DNA from: Gammaproteobacteria bacterium
GTDB taxonomy: Bacteria > Pseudomonadota > Gammaproteobacteria > Steroidobacterales > Steroidobacteraceae
Assembly (NCBI GenBank): GCA_020846815.1
Contig: JADLDF010000239.1
Location: 1-16,262, forward strand
DNA length: 16,262 nt
Reading direction: 5' to 3'
How positions within the stretch are numbered: position 1 is the stretch's first letter; each line of letters starts with the position of its first letter. Both the position numbers and the translations under genes were made by a program. The notes beneath the pieces were generated by a model. It was not told the origin of the DNA, ran no database searches, and worked only from the letters and a program-made list of their open reading frames with translations. This document shows positions 5,591-13,898 of this stretch, piece after piece.

Positions 5591-8500
5591 ATGGCACGCA
5601 ATTTTCAGGTTCTGGACCGGGATCCATCCGGTGCCGTGTGGACGCTCGACGTTCCTGCAGGTGACGGCTTCGTCGCCGAGCCGGGCCACGCCTATCGGAT
5701 CGTCGTCGATGCCGGCACGACATTGCCGGCGGGCACGACCGTTCGCCGCGCAGGACGCGACCTGAAGATCCGATTGCCGAGCGGCGACGAAATCACGATC
5801 CAGGGCTGGATGGACACTCCGGAGGCCACCCTCGACGTGCGTGGCGCGGAGGTCATCGCCGATTCACTTGCGTACGCGGGAGACCCAGGGTTCCTCGCGT
5901 CCGGCGAGCCCGGCGTCGCGACGGCCGGCGCGGAGACTGGCGTGCCGGCGACCGCCGAAACGGCGCCTGCGTCGCCCGCAGCCGAGCCACCCGTCGCCGC
6001 GACGTCTGCGGTCATCACACCACCGCCGGCACCGGCGGCGACTCCGGTGCCCGTGGCGAGCGGCGGCATTTCGATCGGGGGGGTGCTGGGGGGGGTTGCG
6101 TTGCTGGGCGGGCTCGCGGCGGGTGCGGGCGGCGGCGGTGGGAGCAGCAGCAATGGCGGATCGCCGCCCGTTTCCAACGCGTCTGCCGCACCGAGCGAAC
6201 TGGCGCTGGCTGCTTCGAGCGACTCCGGTGTGACGGGTGATCGGATCACCAACGACAGCACGCCGACGATCACCGGGAGGTCCGACCCGAATGCGTCGAT
6301 CACCGTGCGCAATGCCTCGGGCGCGGTGGTGGCAACGGCGACGGCCGACGCGGCCGGCAACTGGTCCGCGACGCCCACCGCGGCGCTCACCGACGGTGCG
6401 GTGACGCTGCAGGTCGTAGCCAATCGCGGTGGTAGCGCTGCGGATTCGCCGGCCGTGGCGATCGGTCTGACCATCGACAGGACGGCGCCCGCGGCACCCG
6501 TGGCACGACTCGATCCATCGTCCGATGGCGGGACGAGCGGTGATTCGCTGACCAACGACACGACACCGACGATTTCGGGTACGGGGAACCCGGGCGATAC
6601 GATCGCGGTGTCGATCGGTGGAACGGCGATCGGCACGACCACCGTGCAGGCGAACGGCAGTTGGTCCGTGACGCCCGCCACTGCGCTGGCGGCGGGAACG
6701 CGCGCCGTCGGCGTCACGGCCACCGATGTCGCGGGCAACGTCTCGGCGGCGACCTCGTTCAACCTCGGCATCGACGTCACGGCGCCGACGGCGCCGACGG
6801 CGGCTCTCGATCCGACTTCAGATTCCGGCGTCGCTGGTGACAACCGGACCAACGACACCACGCCGACGATCACCGGCACGGCCGGCGCGGGAGAGCGCAT
6901 CAGCCTGATCGTGCCGGGTTCGAGCACGCCGCTCGAGACGACGGCCGGGACCGACGGCCGCTGGAGCCTGACGCCGGGCACGCCGCTGGCGGTCGGCTCG
7001 AACACCTTGATCGTCACGGCGAGCGATGCGGCGGGAAATACCTCCAGCCCGACCAACCTCGTTCTGGTGATCGACACCGCCGGGCCGGCAGCGCCGTCCG
7101 TGCAATTGCAGGCCGCATCCGACTCCGGGGTGCTCGGTGATTTCATCACCAACGACAGGACGCCCACGCTGGTGGGTACCGGCACGGCCGGCGACACCAT
7201 TCGCGCCGCGCTGCCGGGAGGTGCGACGCTGACGACGACCGTCGGCGCGAACGGCACCTGGACCCTTACGCCGACTTCGCAGCTCGCCACCGGCGTCAAC
7301 TCCATCTCCGTGACGGCCACGAATCCGGGCGGCAACGTCTCCGCACCGACGATCGTGTCGGTCACGGTGGATACGACCGCGCCAGCGACGCCGACGCTGC
7401 GGCTGGACGCGAGCTCCGACTCCGGAACGACAGGCGACAACCGGACCAACGACGCCACGCCGACTTTCTCCGGAACCGGCGTCGCCGGGGACACGATCAC
7501 CATCAACCTGCCCTCCGGGAGCTTGACGACGACGGTGGCCGCCGACGGGACCTGGCGTGCCACGCCGGCCGTGGCGCTCGCCGGTGGCACGCAGACCATT
7601 ACGGCGCGGGCGACGGATGCGGCGGGCAACACCTCGGGCGCGGCGTCGCTGTCCCTGACGATCGACACCACTGCGCCGTCGGCACCGTCGGCGTCGCTCG
7701 CCACCGTGTCCGATTCCGGCACTCTCGGCGACAATCTCACCAATGATTCGACACCGACCATTTCCGGGACGGGCATCGCGGGCGACGCGATCCGCGTCAC
7801 GCTGCCGTCGGGTACCGTGCTGCAGACCACCGTCGCAGCCAACGGCTCGTGGAGCGTGACACCCACCACCGCACTGGCCAATGGCGCGAACGCGCTGACG
7901 ATCACGGCCACCGACGCTGCGGGCAACGTCTCCTCGGCCACCGTCCTCACCCTGACTATCGATACGACGCCGCCGAGCGCGCCGTCCGCGATCCTCGATC
8001 CGTCGTCGGATTCGGGCACGCCGGGCGACAACCGCACCAACGACACGACGCCGACGATCTCCGGATCGGCGACCCCCGGCGACACGATACGCGTCACGTT
8101 CCCGACGGGCCCCGTACTGTCCGCCGTGGCGGCGCTGGACGGCAGCTGGCAAGTCACGCCCGCGGGCGCGCAGTCGAACGGCAGCAACGTCGTGTCGGTC
8201 GTGGCCGTGGACGCGGCCGGCAACATCTCGACTGCGACCAGCCTCACGCTGACGATCGACAGCGGCGTGCCGAGCGCGCCCGCGCCACAGCTCGCCGCGG
8301 CCTCGGACTCGGGCACGCTCGGCGACAACCGCACCAGCGACACGACACCGACGATCTCGGGCACCGGCACCGCCGGCGACACCATCAGCGTGACGTTCCC
8401 CGGCGGCTCCGGCACGCAGACGACTACCGTCGCGACGAACGGGTCCTGGAGCGTGACGCCCCCGGTGGCGCTCGCCGAGGGCCCCGCGACCATCACGGCC

Positions 8501-10411
8501 ACGGCCACCGATGCTGCCGGCAATGTCTCCCCCGCGGGCACGCTGTCGATCACCATCGACAGTACGGCGCCGGCTGCACCGTCGCCGAGCGTCGCCGAAG
8601 GGCCGCTGGTCAACCAGGCGGAGAACGCCGACGGCATCGCCGTCACGGTCGCCGGCGGCTTCGGTACCGGTGACACGGTGTCGGTGCTGCTGACCCGGCC
8701 GGACGGTTCGACCACGACGGTGTCCAGGGCCGTCACCGCGGGCGAGGTCCTCGCCGGCTCGGCAATCGTCACGGTGCCCGCCCAGACCGTGCAGGGCGCG
8801 TATTCGCTGCAGGCACGGATCACCGACGCAGCGGCGAACGTCGGCGCGCTCTCGGCAGCGGCCGGCTTCACGCTCGACACCCAGGCACCGCCCGCGCCGA
8901 GCATCAGCGCCGCGGAGACCGCGGACGCCACGGTGAACGACGCGGAGGCGACCAGCGGCGGGGGCGTGCCGGTCGTCGTCGCGTTGCCCGTCGGCCTGGT
9001 GGCGGGGGACACCGTCGCACTCGTCCTCACGCGCCCGTCCGGTGGGCCCGCAACGATCAGCCACGTGCTCACGGCCGGCGAAGTGGCGGCGAACACCGTC
9101 ACGGTGCTGATTCCCACCGCGACGCTGGCGACGGATGGTGCGCACTCCCTGACCGCCTCGATCCGCGACGCGGCCGGCAACTCCGGCGCAGCTTCCTCCG
9201 CGATCGCCTTCACCCTGGATCGCACGGGGCCGGGCGCACCCGGGGCGCCGAATCTCACGGCCGCGTCGGATAGCGGTGTCTCGAGTACCGACGACATCAC
9301 CACTGACCAGACGCCGACGGTCTCGGGCAGTGGCGCCGCCGCCGGCGCCACGGTCAATCTGTACGACACGGACGGTGTAACGCTCCTAGGCACGGATACG
9401 GCAAACGGCCTGGGGAGCTGGTCGATCACCACGTCGGCGTTGTCGAGCGGCGTACATTCGCTGACCGCGCGACAGCTCGACGCGGCCGGCAACCTCGGTG
9501 CGGCTTCGACGGCGCTCAACGTCACCGTCGATCGCCAGGGGCCGGCCTTCGGCAGCGCGGTCGCGGCGAACGAGGGCTTCACGCCGCTGACGATCTCGGC
9601 CACCACGCTCGGTGGCAGCGACGACTTCAGCGCGACTGCCGGGCTGCGCGTCACGGCTGCGACGTTCGTCTCGGGGACCGGCTTTGCTGCCGGCGACCTG
9701 ACGATCGTGGTCGCCGGTGGATCGGCGACCATCACGCGCGACGCGGGCACGGCGAACCAGAACGGAAGCTTCGTACTGTCGGTGACGATGCAGGACGAGG
9801 CGGGCAACTCCACCCAGCAGAACGTCACGGTGACGGTCGCGTCCGTCAACGATCCACCGGCGGGAGCGAACGCCAGCGTCACGACCTCGGTCGATACTCC
9901 TTACGTCTTCGGGCTCGCGAACTTCGCATTGACGGATGCGTCCGACTCGCCGGCCAACTCGCTGCAGTCGGTGGTCCTGACCACGCTGCCCGCTGCGGGC
10001 CAGCTGCGGCTCGCCGGTGCGCCGGTGGTCGCGGGCCAGGAGATCTCCGCGGCGAATGTCGCCGCGGGCAGTCTCACGTTCGTCCCCGCGGTCGGCGCCT
10101 CGGGCAACGACTACGCGACCTTCACCTTTCAGGTCCGGGACAACGGCGGCACTGCCAATGGTGGTATCGACCTCGATCCGACGCCGAACACCATGACGAT
10201 CGACGTCGCTGCGAGCCTTGTCCTTGGAGAGTCCGATGTCCCGCTGGACACCGGAACGTTCTCCCTGGTCGCCGCCGTCGACGGCACCCTGTCCCTCGTT
10301 CCGTCGGCCGATCTCGTGTCCGGTTCGTCCGCGCCAACGGCGGGTGCCGGCCTGGACGGGCTGACGCGCGTCGGCCTCGAACTGCTCGAGCCGACCTCGA
10401 CGCTGATGTGA
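5591..10411 (+). CDS. Bap/LapA-like T1SS-exported adhesin with Ig-like repeats, no RTX motifs
   Basis: A 1606-residue predicted surface adhesin. Residues 1-95 form a small beta-rich domain like the N-terminal prefix of BapA proteins, followed by an Ala/Pro linker and a hydrophobic Gly/Ala-rich segment (157-183) running into GAGGGGG, where BapA/LapA proteins keep a membrane-plug or retention element. There is no Sec signal peptide. Eight Ig-like repeats of 98-102 residues start at 208, 310, 409, 509, 608, 706, 805 and 904, each opening with SDSG-x-x-GD-x-x-TND-x-TPT (or close) and carrying a DAAGN-type motif before the last strand. Divergent Ig-like units follow (1002-1106, 1107-1223, from 1224), then a less regular stretch, a cadherin-like domain (about 1424-1541) and a 65-residue tail. 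GGxGxDxxx nonapeptides are absent. The TolC, ABC and HlyD genes directly downstream should export it. Ligand unknown. Confidence 0.88.
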   Translation: MARNFQVLDRDPSGAVWTLDVPAGDGFVAEPGHAYRIVVDAGTTLPAGTTVRRAGRDLKIRLPSGDEITIQGWMDTPEATLDVRGAEVIADSLAYAGDPGFLASGEPGVATAGAETGVPATAETAPASPAAEPPVAATSAVITPPPAPAATPVPVASGGISIGGVLGGVALLGGLAAGAGGGGGSSSNGGSPPVSNASAAPSELALAASSDSGVTGDRITNDSTPTITGRSDPNASITVRNASGAVVATATADAAGNWSATPTAALTDGAVTLQVVANRGGSAADSPAVAIGLTIDRTAPAAPVARLDPSSDGGTSGDSLTNDTTPTISGTGNPGDTIAVSIGGTAIGTTTVQANGSWSVTPATALAAGTRAVGVTATDVAGNVSAATSFNLGIDVTAPTAPTAALDPTSDSGVAGDNRTNDTTPTITGTAGAGERISLIVPGSSTPLETTAGTDGRWSLTPGTPLAVGSNTLIVTASDAAGNTSSPTNLVLVIDTAGPAAPSVQLQAASDSGVLGDFITNDRTPTLVGTGTAGDTIRAALPGGATLTTTVGANGTWTLTPTSQLATGVNSISVTATNPGGNVSAPTIVSVTVDTTAPATPTLRLDASSDSGTTGDNRTNDATPTFSGTGVAGDTITINLPSGSLTTTVAADGTWRATPAVALAGGTQTITARATDAAGNTSGAASLSLTIDTTAPSAPSASLATVSDSGTLGDNLTNDSTPTISGTGIAGDAIRVTLPSGTVLQTTVAANGSWSVTPTTALANGANALTITATDAAGNVSSATVLTLTIDTTPPSAPSAILDPSSDSGTPGDNRTNDTTPTISGSATPGDTIRVTFPTGPVLSAVAALDGSWQVTPAGAQSNGSNVVSVVAVDAAGNISTATSLTLTIDSGVPSAPAPQLAAASDSGTLGDNRTSDTTPTISGTGTAGDTISVTFPGGSGTQTTTVATNGSWSVTPPVALAEGPATITATATDAAGNVSPAGTLSITIDSTAPAAPSPSVAEGPLVNQAENADGIAVTVAGGFGTGDTVSVLLTRPDGSTTTVSRAVTAGEVLAGSAIVTVPAQTVQGAYSLQARITDAAANVGALSAAAGFTLDTQAPPAPSISAAETADATVNDAEATSGGGVPVVVALPVGLVAGDTVALVLTRPSGGPATISHVLTAGEVAANTVTVLIPTATLATDGAHSLTASIRDAAGNSGAASSAIAFTLDRTGPGAPGAPNLTAASDSGVSSTDDITTDQTPTVSGSGAAAGATVNLYDTDGVTLLGTDTANGLGSWSITTSALSSGVHSLTARQLDAAGNLGAASTALNVTVDRQGPAFGSAVAANEGFTPLTISATTLGGSDDFSATAGLRVTAATFVSGTGFAAGDLTIVVAGGSATITRDAGTANQNGSFVLSVTMQDEAGNSTQQNVTVTVASVNDPPAGANASVTTSVDTPYVFGLANFALTDASDSPANSLQSVVLTTLPAAGQLRLAGAPVVAGQEISAANVAAGSLTFVPAVGASGNDYATFTFQVRDNGGTANGGIDLDPTPNTMTIDVAASLVLGESDVPLDTGTFSLVAAVDGTLSLVPSADLVSGSSAPTAGAGLDGLTRVGLELLEPTSTLM
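6077..6095 (+). repeat. Two G homopolymer tracts (7 and 8 G) inside the adhesin gene
   Basis: Seven G (6077-6083) and eight G (6088-6095) are separated by four bases within codons for IGGVLGGV (161-168). Most glycines nearby use GGC, but here GGG codons create the runs. Losing one base moves translation to a frame that stops at 6231-6233; gaining one leads to a stop at 6238-6240. Either would leave only the N-terminal part of the adhesin. Confidence 0.7.
6212..8593 (+). repeat. Tandem array of eight Ig-like coding repeats, period about 297 bp
   Basis: Units begin at 6212, 6518, 6815, 7115, 7412, 7706, 8003 and 8300, giving periods of 294-306 bases. Each encodes one Ig-like domain with a conserved opening rich in Asp and Asn. 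The units are recognisably related but not identical at the DNA level, so this looks like an older expansion. The array ends near 8593 where a different Ig-like type begins. Confidence 0.85.
8594..9259 (+). repeat. Two Ig-like units of a second type
   Basis: Residues 1002-1106 and 1107-1223 of the adhesin resemble each other (GDTVSVLLTRPDG against GDTVALVLTRPSG, and TAGEVLAG against TAGEVAAN) and lack the SDSG/TND opening. A unit of the first type returns at about 9260 (ASDSGVSSTDD with TPTVSG), so the array is a mosaic. Confidence 0.6.
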
Positions 10412-11697
10412 TGGCACGCCCGCCCCTCAACTGGCTCGGAGCGGGACTCGCATTGCTGGCGACTCCCGCGCCGTTCGTCGCGGGGGCGGAGCCGCTGGCG
10501 AACGTCGTGCGCGATGCGCTGGGTTCGCACCCGGCGGTCGCGGCGGCCGAGGCAGGCGCCGAATCGGGCGCCTTCCTGGTCGAGCAGGCGCGGTCGGCGC
10601 GCCGACCTCGGTTCGCTTTGGTCGCAGATCCCGGGCGACGTTACGACTCCGCCGGCGGCGAGGTCGGCGACGTCGGGCTGCGCGGCTCCATGCTGCTCTA
10701 CGATGGTGGGCGGACCCGAGAATCGATTGCACGCGAGGAGGATCGCGCCGCGGTCGCGCGCGCGACCACGCGTCTTACGACCCAGGAGGTCGCGGCACGA
10801 GTCTGCGAGATCTACCTCGAATGGCTGCGCCAGGAGCAGCTCGCGGCGCTGGCCGCAGGCAACGTCGCCACGCACCAATCCCTGTACGATCGCGTCGCCG
10901 AGATCGCCAGCTTCGATCACGGTCGCGGCTCCGACCTGCTGCAGGTCGGCACCCGTCTCGAGCAGGCGAGGGTGGTGCTCGCCGCGCGGCGTGGCGCGGC
11001 ACGGGATGCACGCGCCGTCCTGGCGCACTGGGTCGGGCGCGAGGTCTCCGGCGTGGAGCCGCCACGCGATCCCGGCTCGTTCCTGCCGGCGACGATGGCC
11101 GACGCAGCACCTCTGGTGGAGCGCCACCCGGCCGTGCTGGCGGCCGATGCCGAGGCGCGCGCCGCGACCAGCGTGTCGCAGGCCGCCGCGACCTGGAATC
11201 GTCCTCGAGTCGAGCTGCTCGCTACGGCGGGCAGCCCGACGGGCCTCGCGGGGGAGCGGCACTACTTCGACGACCTCAGCCTGCGCGTGGCGGCGAGCTG
11301 GATGCCCTTCGACGGTGGCGACGGCCGCGCCGCGTGGCGCGCGGCCGAGCGCCAGGCCTTGCAGTCGAAGGAGCTGGCGCGTGCCGCGCGGCTCGACCTG
11401 TCCGCGCGCCTGGCGGCCCTGTGGAGCGAGCGCGTGGCGCGCGAGGAGCGGTTGCGCGGCTACGATCGAGTGGTGGAGACCTCGGCCGCGGTCCGCGATG
11501 CCTACTGGCAGCAGTTCACGATCGGCCGTCGCTCGATCGTCGACCTGCTGAACGCCGAGCAGGAAGCATTCCAGGCGCGGTTCTCGGCCGAGGACGAGCG
11601 GCTCGGGCTGGTGCAGCACGAGCATCGCATGCTCGCGGTGGCCGGGTTGCTGACGGGCTGGCTCGGAGTCGCTCCCCCGGATGGCGACGAGCCATGA
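10411..11697 (+). CDS. TolC-family outer membrane channel of the type I secretion system
   Basis: A 428-residue TolC-family protein giving the outer-membrane exit duct of the T1SS. It has a Sec signal peptide (hydrophobic core LGAGLALLA, likely cleavage after VAGA at residue 26). The mature part starts with a TolC-type first helix (VVRDALGSHPAVAAAEA). LYDGGRT and, in the second half, FDGGDGRAAWRAAE are the paired segments seen in TolC/LapE-like proteins, and FTIGRRSIVDLLNAEQEAF near the C-terminus is a strong family signature. ATG 10411 overlaps the adhesin stop by one base (TGATG); a GTG three bases upstream is also in frame. It likely depends on coupled translation, as no good ribosome binding site is seen. 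Its stop overlaps the ABC transporter start. Confidence 0.92.
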   Translation: MARPPLNWLGAGLALLATPAPFVAGAEPLANVVRDALGSHPAVAAAEAGAESGAFLVEQARSARRPRFALVADPGRRYDSAGGEVGDVGLRGSMLLYDGGRTRESIAREEDRAAVARATTRLTTQEVAARVCEIYLEWLRQEQLAALAAGNVATHQSLYDRVAEIASFDHGRGSDLLQVGTRLEQARVVLAARRGAARDARAVLAHWVGREVSGVEPPRDPGSFLPATMADAAPLVERHPAVLAADAEARAATSVSQAAATWNRPRVELLATAGSPTGLAGERHYFDDLSLRVAASWMPFDGGDGRAAWRAAERQALQSKELARAARLDLSARLAALWSERVAREERLRGYDRVVETSAAVRDAYWQQFTIGRRSIVDLLNAEQEAFQARFSAEDERLGLVQHEHRMLAVAGLLTGWLGVAPPDGDEP

Positions 11698-13898
11698 GCG
11701 GTGCCGGCATGCCCTCGGCGGTGGAGGCGTCCGGGGACTCGACCTGGCTGACCGCGCTGCGCCTGCTGCTGAGGCAGCATGGCCTCACCCGCTCCGAGGC
11801 GTCGCTGGCGGCCGAACTGCCGCGTGGCCCGTTGTCGGGCGAACAGGTGCTGCTGCGGGCCGCCGCGGCCGCCGGCTGCGAGGCCCGATGCCGGATCCGC
11901 GGCTTCGACGACCTCGATGAGGCCCTTCTGCCCGTCGTCCTCGACCTCGGTGCGCACGGCGCCGGCGTGCTGTTGACGCGCCGCGGCGCGGGACGCTGCC
12001 TGATCGTCGAACCTGGCGGGGCGGCGCGCGAGACGGACGCGTCCGAGGCGGCCAGCCTCTACGCCGGCCGCTGCTTCCTGGTGTCGCCCCCGCGCGGGTC
12101 GCGCGGGCCGGCGGCGTCTCAGACAGCCAGCGACGCGGGCGGCCATTGGCTCTGGAGCGTGATCTGGCGCTACCGTGGCTACTACGCCGAGACCGCGCTC
12201 GCCGCCGTGCTGGTCAACGTACTCACGCTGGCGGGCACGTTCTTCGTCATGAATGTTTACGACCGCGTCATCGTCAACCAGGCGTACGTGACGCTCTGGA
12301 CGCTGGCTGCGGGCGTCACGGTGGCGATCGGGTTCGAATGGCTGGCCCGCTGCCTGCGTGGCTGGCTGATCGATTCGGCCGGCCGCAAGGCCGATCTCGT
12401 GATCGGCTCGAGGCTTTTCCAGCAGGTGCTGGCGGTGCGTCTCGAGCAGCGGCCGGCGTCCGCCGGAGCCATGGCGAGCCAGCTCCGGGAATTCGAGTCG
12501 GTGCGCGACTTCGCGAGCTCGCTGACGCTGGTGACGCTGACGGACCTGCCGTTCCTGCTGCTCTTCATGGGCGTGATGGCGTACATCGCCGGGCCACTTG
12601 CCTGGGTGCCCGTTGCACTGGTAGCGATGCTCGCCGTGGTGGCGGTTGCCGCGCAGTATCCGCTCGCGCGCTACGTGCGCGAGAACCTCGACCAGTCGTC
12701 GCGCCGGCACGGCCTGCTGGTCGAAGCGCTGCTCGGCGCGGAGACTTTGAAGGCGCTACGGGCCGAAGGGTTGATGCAGGGCCGTTACGAGACGGCGAGT
12801 GCGGCGGCGGCGGCGAGCGCGATGCGGGGCCGCTGGCTCACGCACGTGATCCTGAACCTGTGCATGGCGGCGCAGAGCCTCGCGACCGTGATCATGGTTG
12901 TCTGGGGCGCTTACCTGATCGGCCGGGGACAGCTCTCGCTGGGCGCGCTGATCGGCGCCGTGATGCTCGCCTCGCGCTGTCTCGCACCGATGGGTGGCCT
13001 CGTGGCGCTGGCCGTCCGCTTCCAGCAGGCACGCGCCGCGCTGGGGACCCTCGACGCACTGATGGCCAAGCCGACCGACCGTGAGGCCGGCCGGAGCTAT
13101 CTCGACCTCGGCCGGCCGGCCGGCGCGCTGCGCTGCGTCGACGTGTCGTTCCGGCATTCGCCGGATCGCGCCAACGCCGTCTGCGCCTTCGACCGGGGAT
13201 TCGCGGCCGGGGAGCGCGTCGCCCTGATTGGGCGGATCGGCGGTGGCAAGTCCACCTTGCTGCGCCTGCTCGGCGGGCTCTACGCGCCCTCGTCGGGCCA
13301 GGTGCTGCTCGACGGCATCGACCTGCGGCAACTGGACCCTGCCGACGTCCGCCGCTACGTCGCCTACGTCGGCCAGGAAGCCCAGCTGTTCCAGGGAACA
13401 CTGCGCGAGAACCTGCTCGCCGGCAGCCCCGGGACCGGCGATGCGGAACTGGTAGCCGCCTGTCGCGAGACCGGCATCGACGATCTGGCCGCGCGGGATC
13501 CGCTCGGCTACGACCTGCGGATCGGCGAGGGCGGGCAGGGTCTGTCCGGCGGCCAGCGCCAGCTGGTGGCGCTGACCCGTGCCTTGCTGTCGAGGCCCGC
13601 GGTCCTGCTGCTCGATGAACCGACCAGCGCGATGGACGGCGAGTCCGAACGCAAGGCGATGAACGCGGCTTTCCGGCTCGCCGGAACGGCGACGATCGTG
13701 CTGGTCACGCATCGCATGCCGCTGCTCTCGCTGGTCTCGCGGGTCGTGGTGCTCGACGCCGGCCGCTGCGTCGCGGACGGTGGCCGGCAGGAGGTGCTGC
13801 GTTCGCTGCAGGATGGCGGCGTGGCGGCGGCCGCGGCGCCGCAGCCGCCAGTGCTGCGGATCACCGTGCCGCCGGTCCGCGAGGTCCGGCAGACATGA
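11694..13898 (+). CDS. T1SS ABC transporter permease/ATPase, LssB/LapB type, with degenerate C39 domain
   Basis: A 734-residue inner-membrane exporter that powers secretion of the adjacent adhesin. Residues 1-130 match the C39 peptidase-like domain, but the catalytic Cys is missing, as in LapB/LssB/HlyB-like transporters where this domain binds substrate instead of cutting it. The membrane domain spans about 150-430 (VLTLAGTFFVMNVYDRV, then TLTDLPFLLLFMGV). The ATPase has Walker A GRIGGGKST (K519), the Q-loop in YVGQEAQLF, signature LSGGQ (617-621), Walker B VLLLDEPT (D641, E642) and the H-loop His673, all intact. The GRIG form of Walker A fits the LssB family. ATG 11694 overlaps the TolC-family stop (ATGA); the frame is open further upstream inside that gene, but the overlap and C39 start favour this ATG. 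No leader-peptide processing is predicted. Confidence 0.93.
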   Translation: MSGAGMPSAVEASGDSTWLTALRLLLRQHGLTRSEASLAAELPRGPLSGEQVLLRAAAAAGCEARCRIRGFDDLDEALLPVVLDLGAHGAGVLLTRRGAGRCLIVEPGGAARETDASEAASLYAGRCFLVSPPRGSRGPAASQTASDAGGHWLWSVIWRYRGYYAETALAAVLVNVLTLAGTFFVMNVYDRVIVNQAYVTLWTLAAGVTVAIGFEWLARCLRGWLIDSAGRKADLVIGSRLFQQVLAVRLEQRPASAGAMASQLREFESVRDFASSLTLVTLTDLPFLLLFMGVMAYIAGPLAWVPVALVAMLAVVAVAAQYPLARYVRENLDQSSRRHGLLVEALLGAETLKALRAEGLMQGRYETASAAAAASAMRGRWLTHVILNLCMAAQSLATVIMVVWGAYLIGRGQLSLGALIGAVMLASRCLAPMGGLVALAVRFQQARAALGTLDALMAKPTDREAGRSYLDLGRPAGALRCVDVSFRHSPDRANAVCAFDRGFAAGERVALIGRIGGGKSTLLRLLGGLYAPSSGQVLLDGIDLRQLDPADVRRYVAYVGQEAQLFQGTLRENLLAGSPGTGDAELVAACRETGIDDLAARDPLGYDLRIGEGGQGLSGGQRQLVALTRALLSRPAVLLLDEPTSAMDGESERKAMNAAFRLAGTATIVLVTHRMPLLSLVSRVVVLDAGRCVADGGRQEVLRSLQDGGVAAAAAPQPPVLRITVPPVREVRQT

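Noticed and set aside
5499..5765. An 88-codon frame starting at GTG in the adhesin leader
   Set aside because: Most of it overlaps the adhesin coding region in another frame, its composition is Arg/Ser-rich, and it has no ribosome binding site.
6818..9145. A 775-codon Arg/Gly-rich open frame on the minus strand
   Set aside because: Composition is extreme and periodic with the repeats above it; it overlaps another spurious antisense frame. No gene features.
5692..9882. A 1396-codon open frame on the minus strand opposite the adhesin
   Set aside because: It mirrors the repeat array of the plus-strand gene and arises from GC-rich codon positions. Its translation is a low-complexity Val/Ala/Pro pattern with no recognisable domain, and there is no ribosome binding site.
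10821..11693. Upstream extension of the ABC transporter reading frame
   Set aside because: The frame is open inside the TolC-family gene, but its translation there is Arg/Gly-rich noise. The C39-like domain and the ATGA overlap set the start at 11694.
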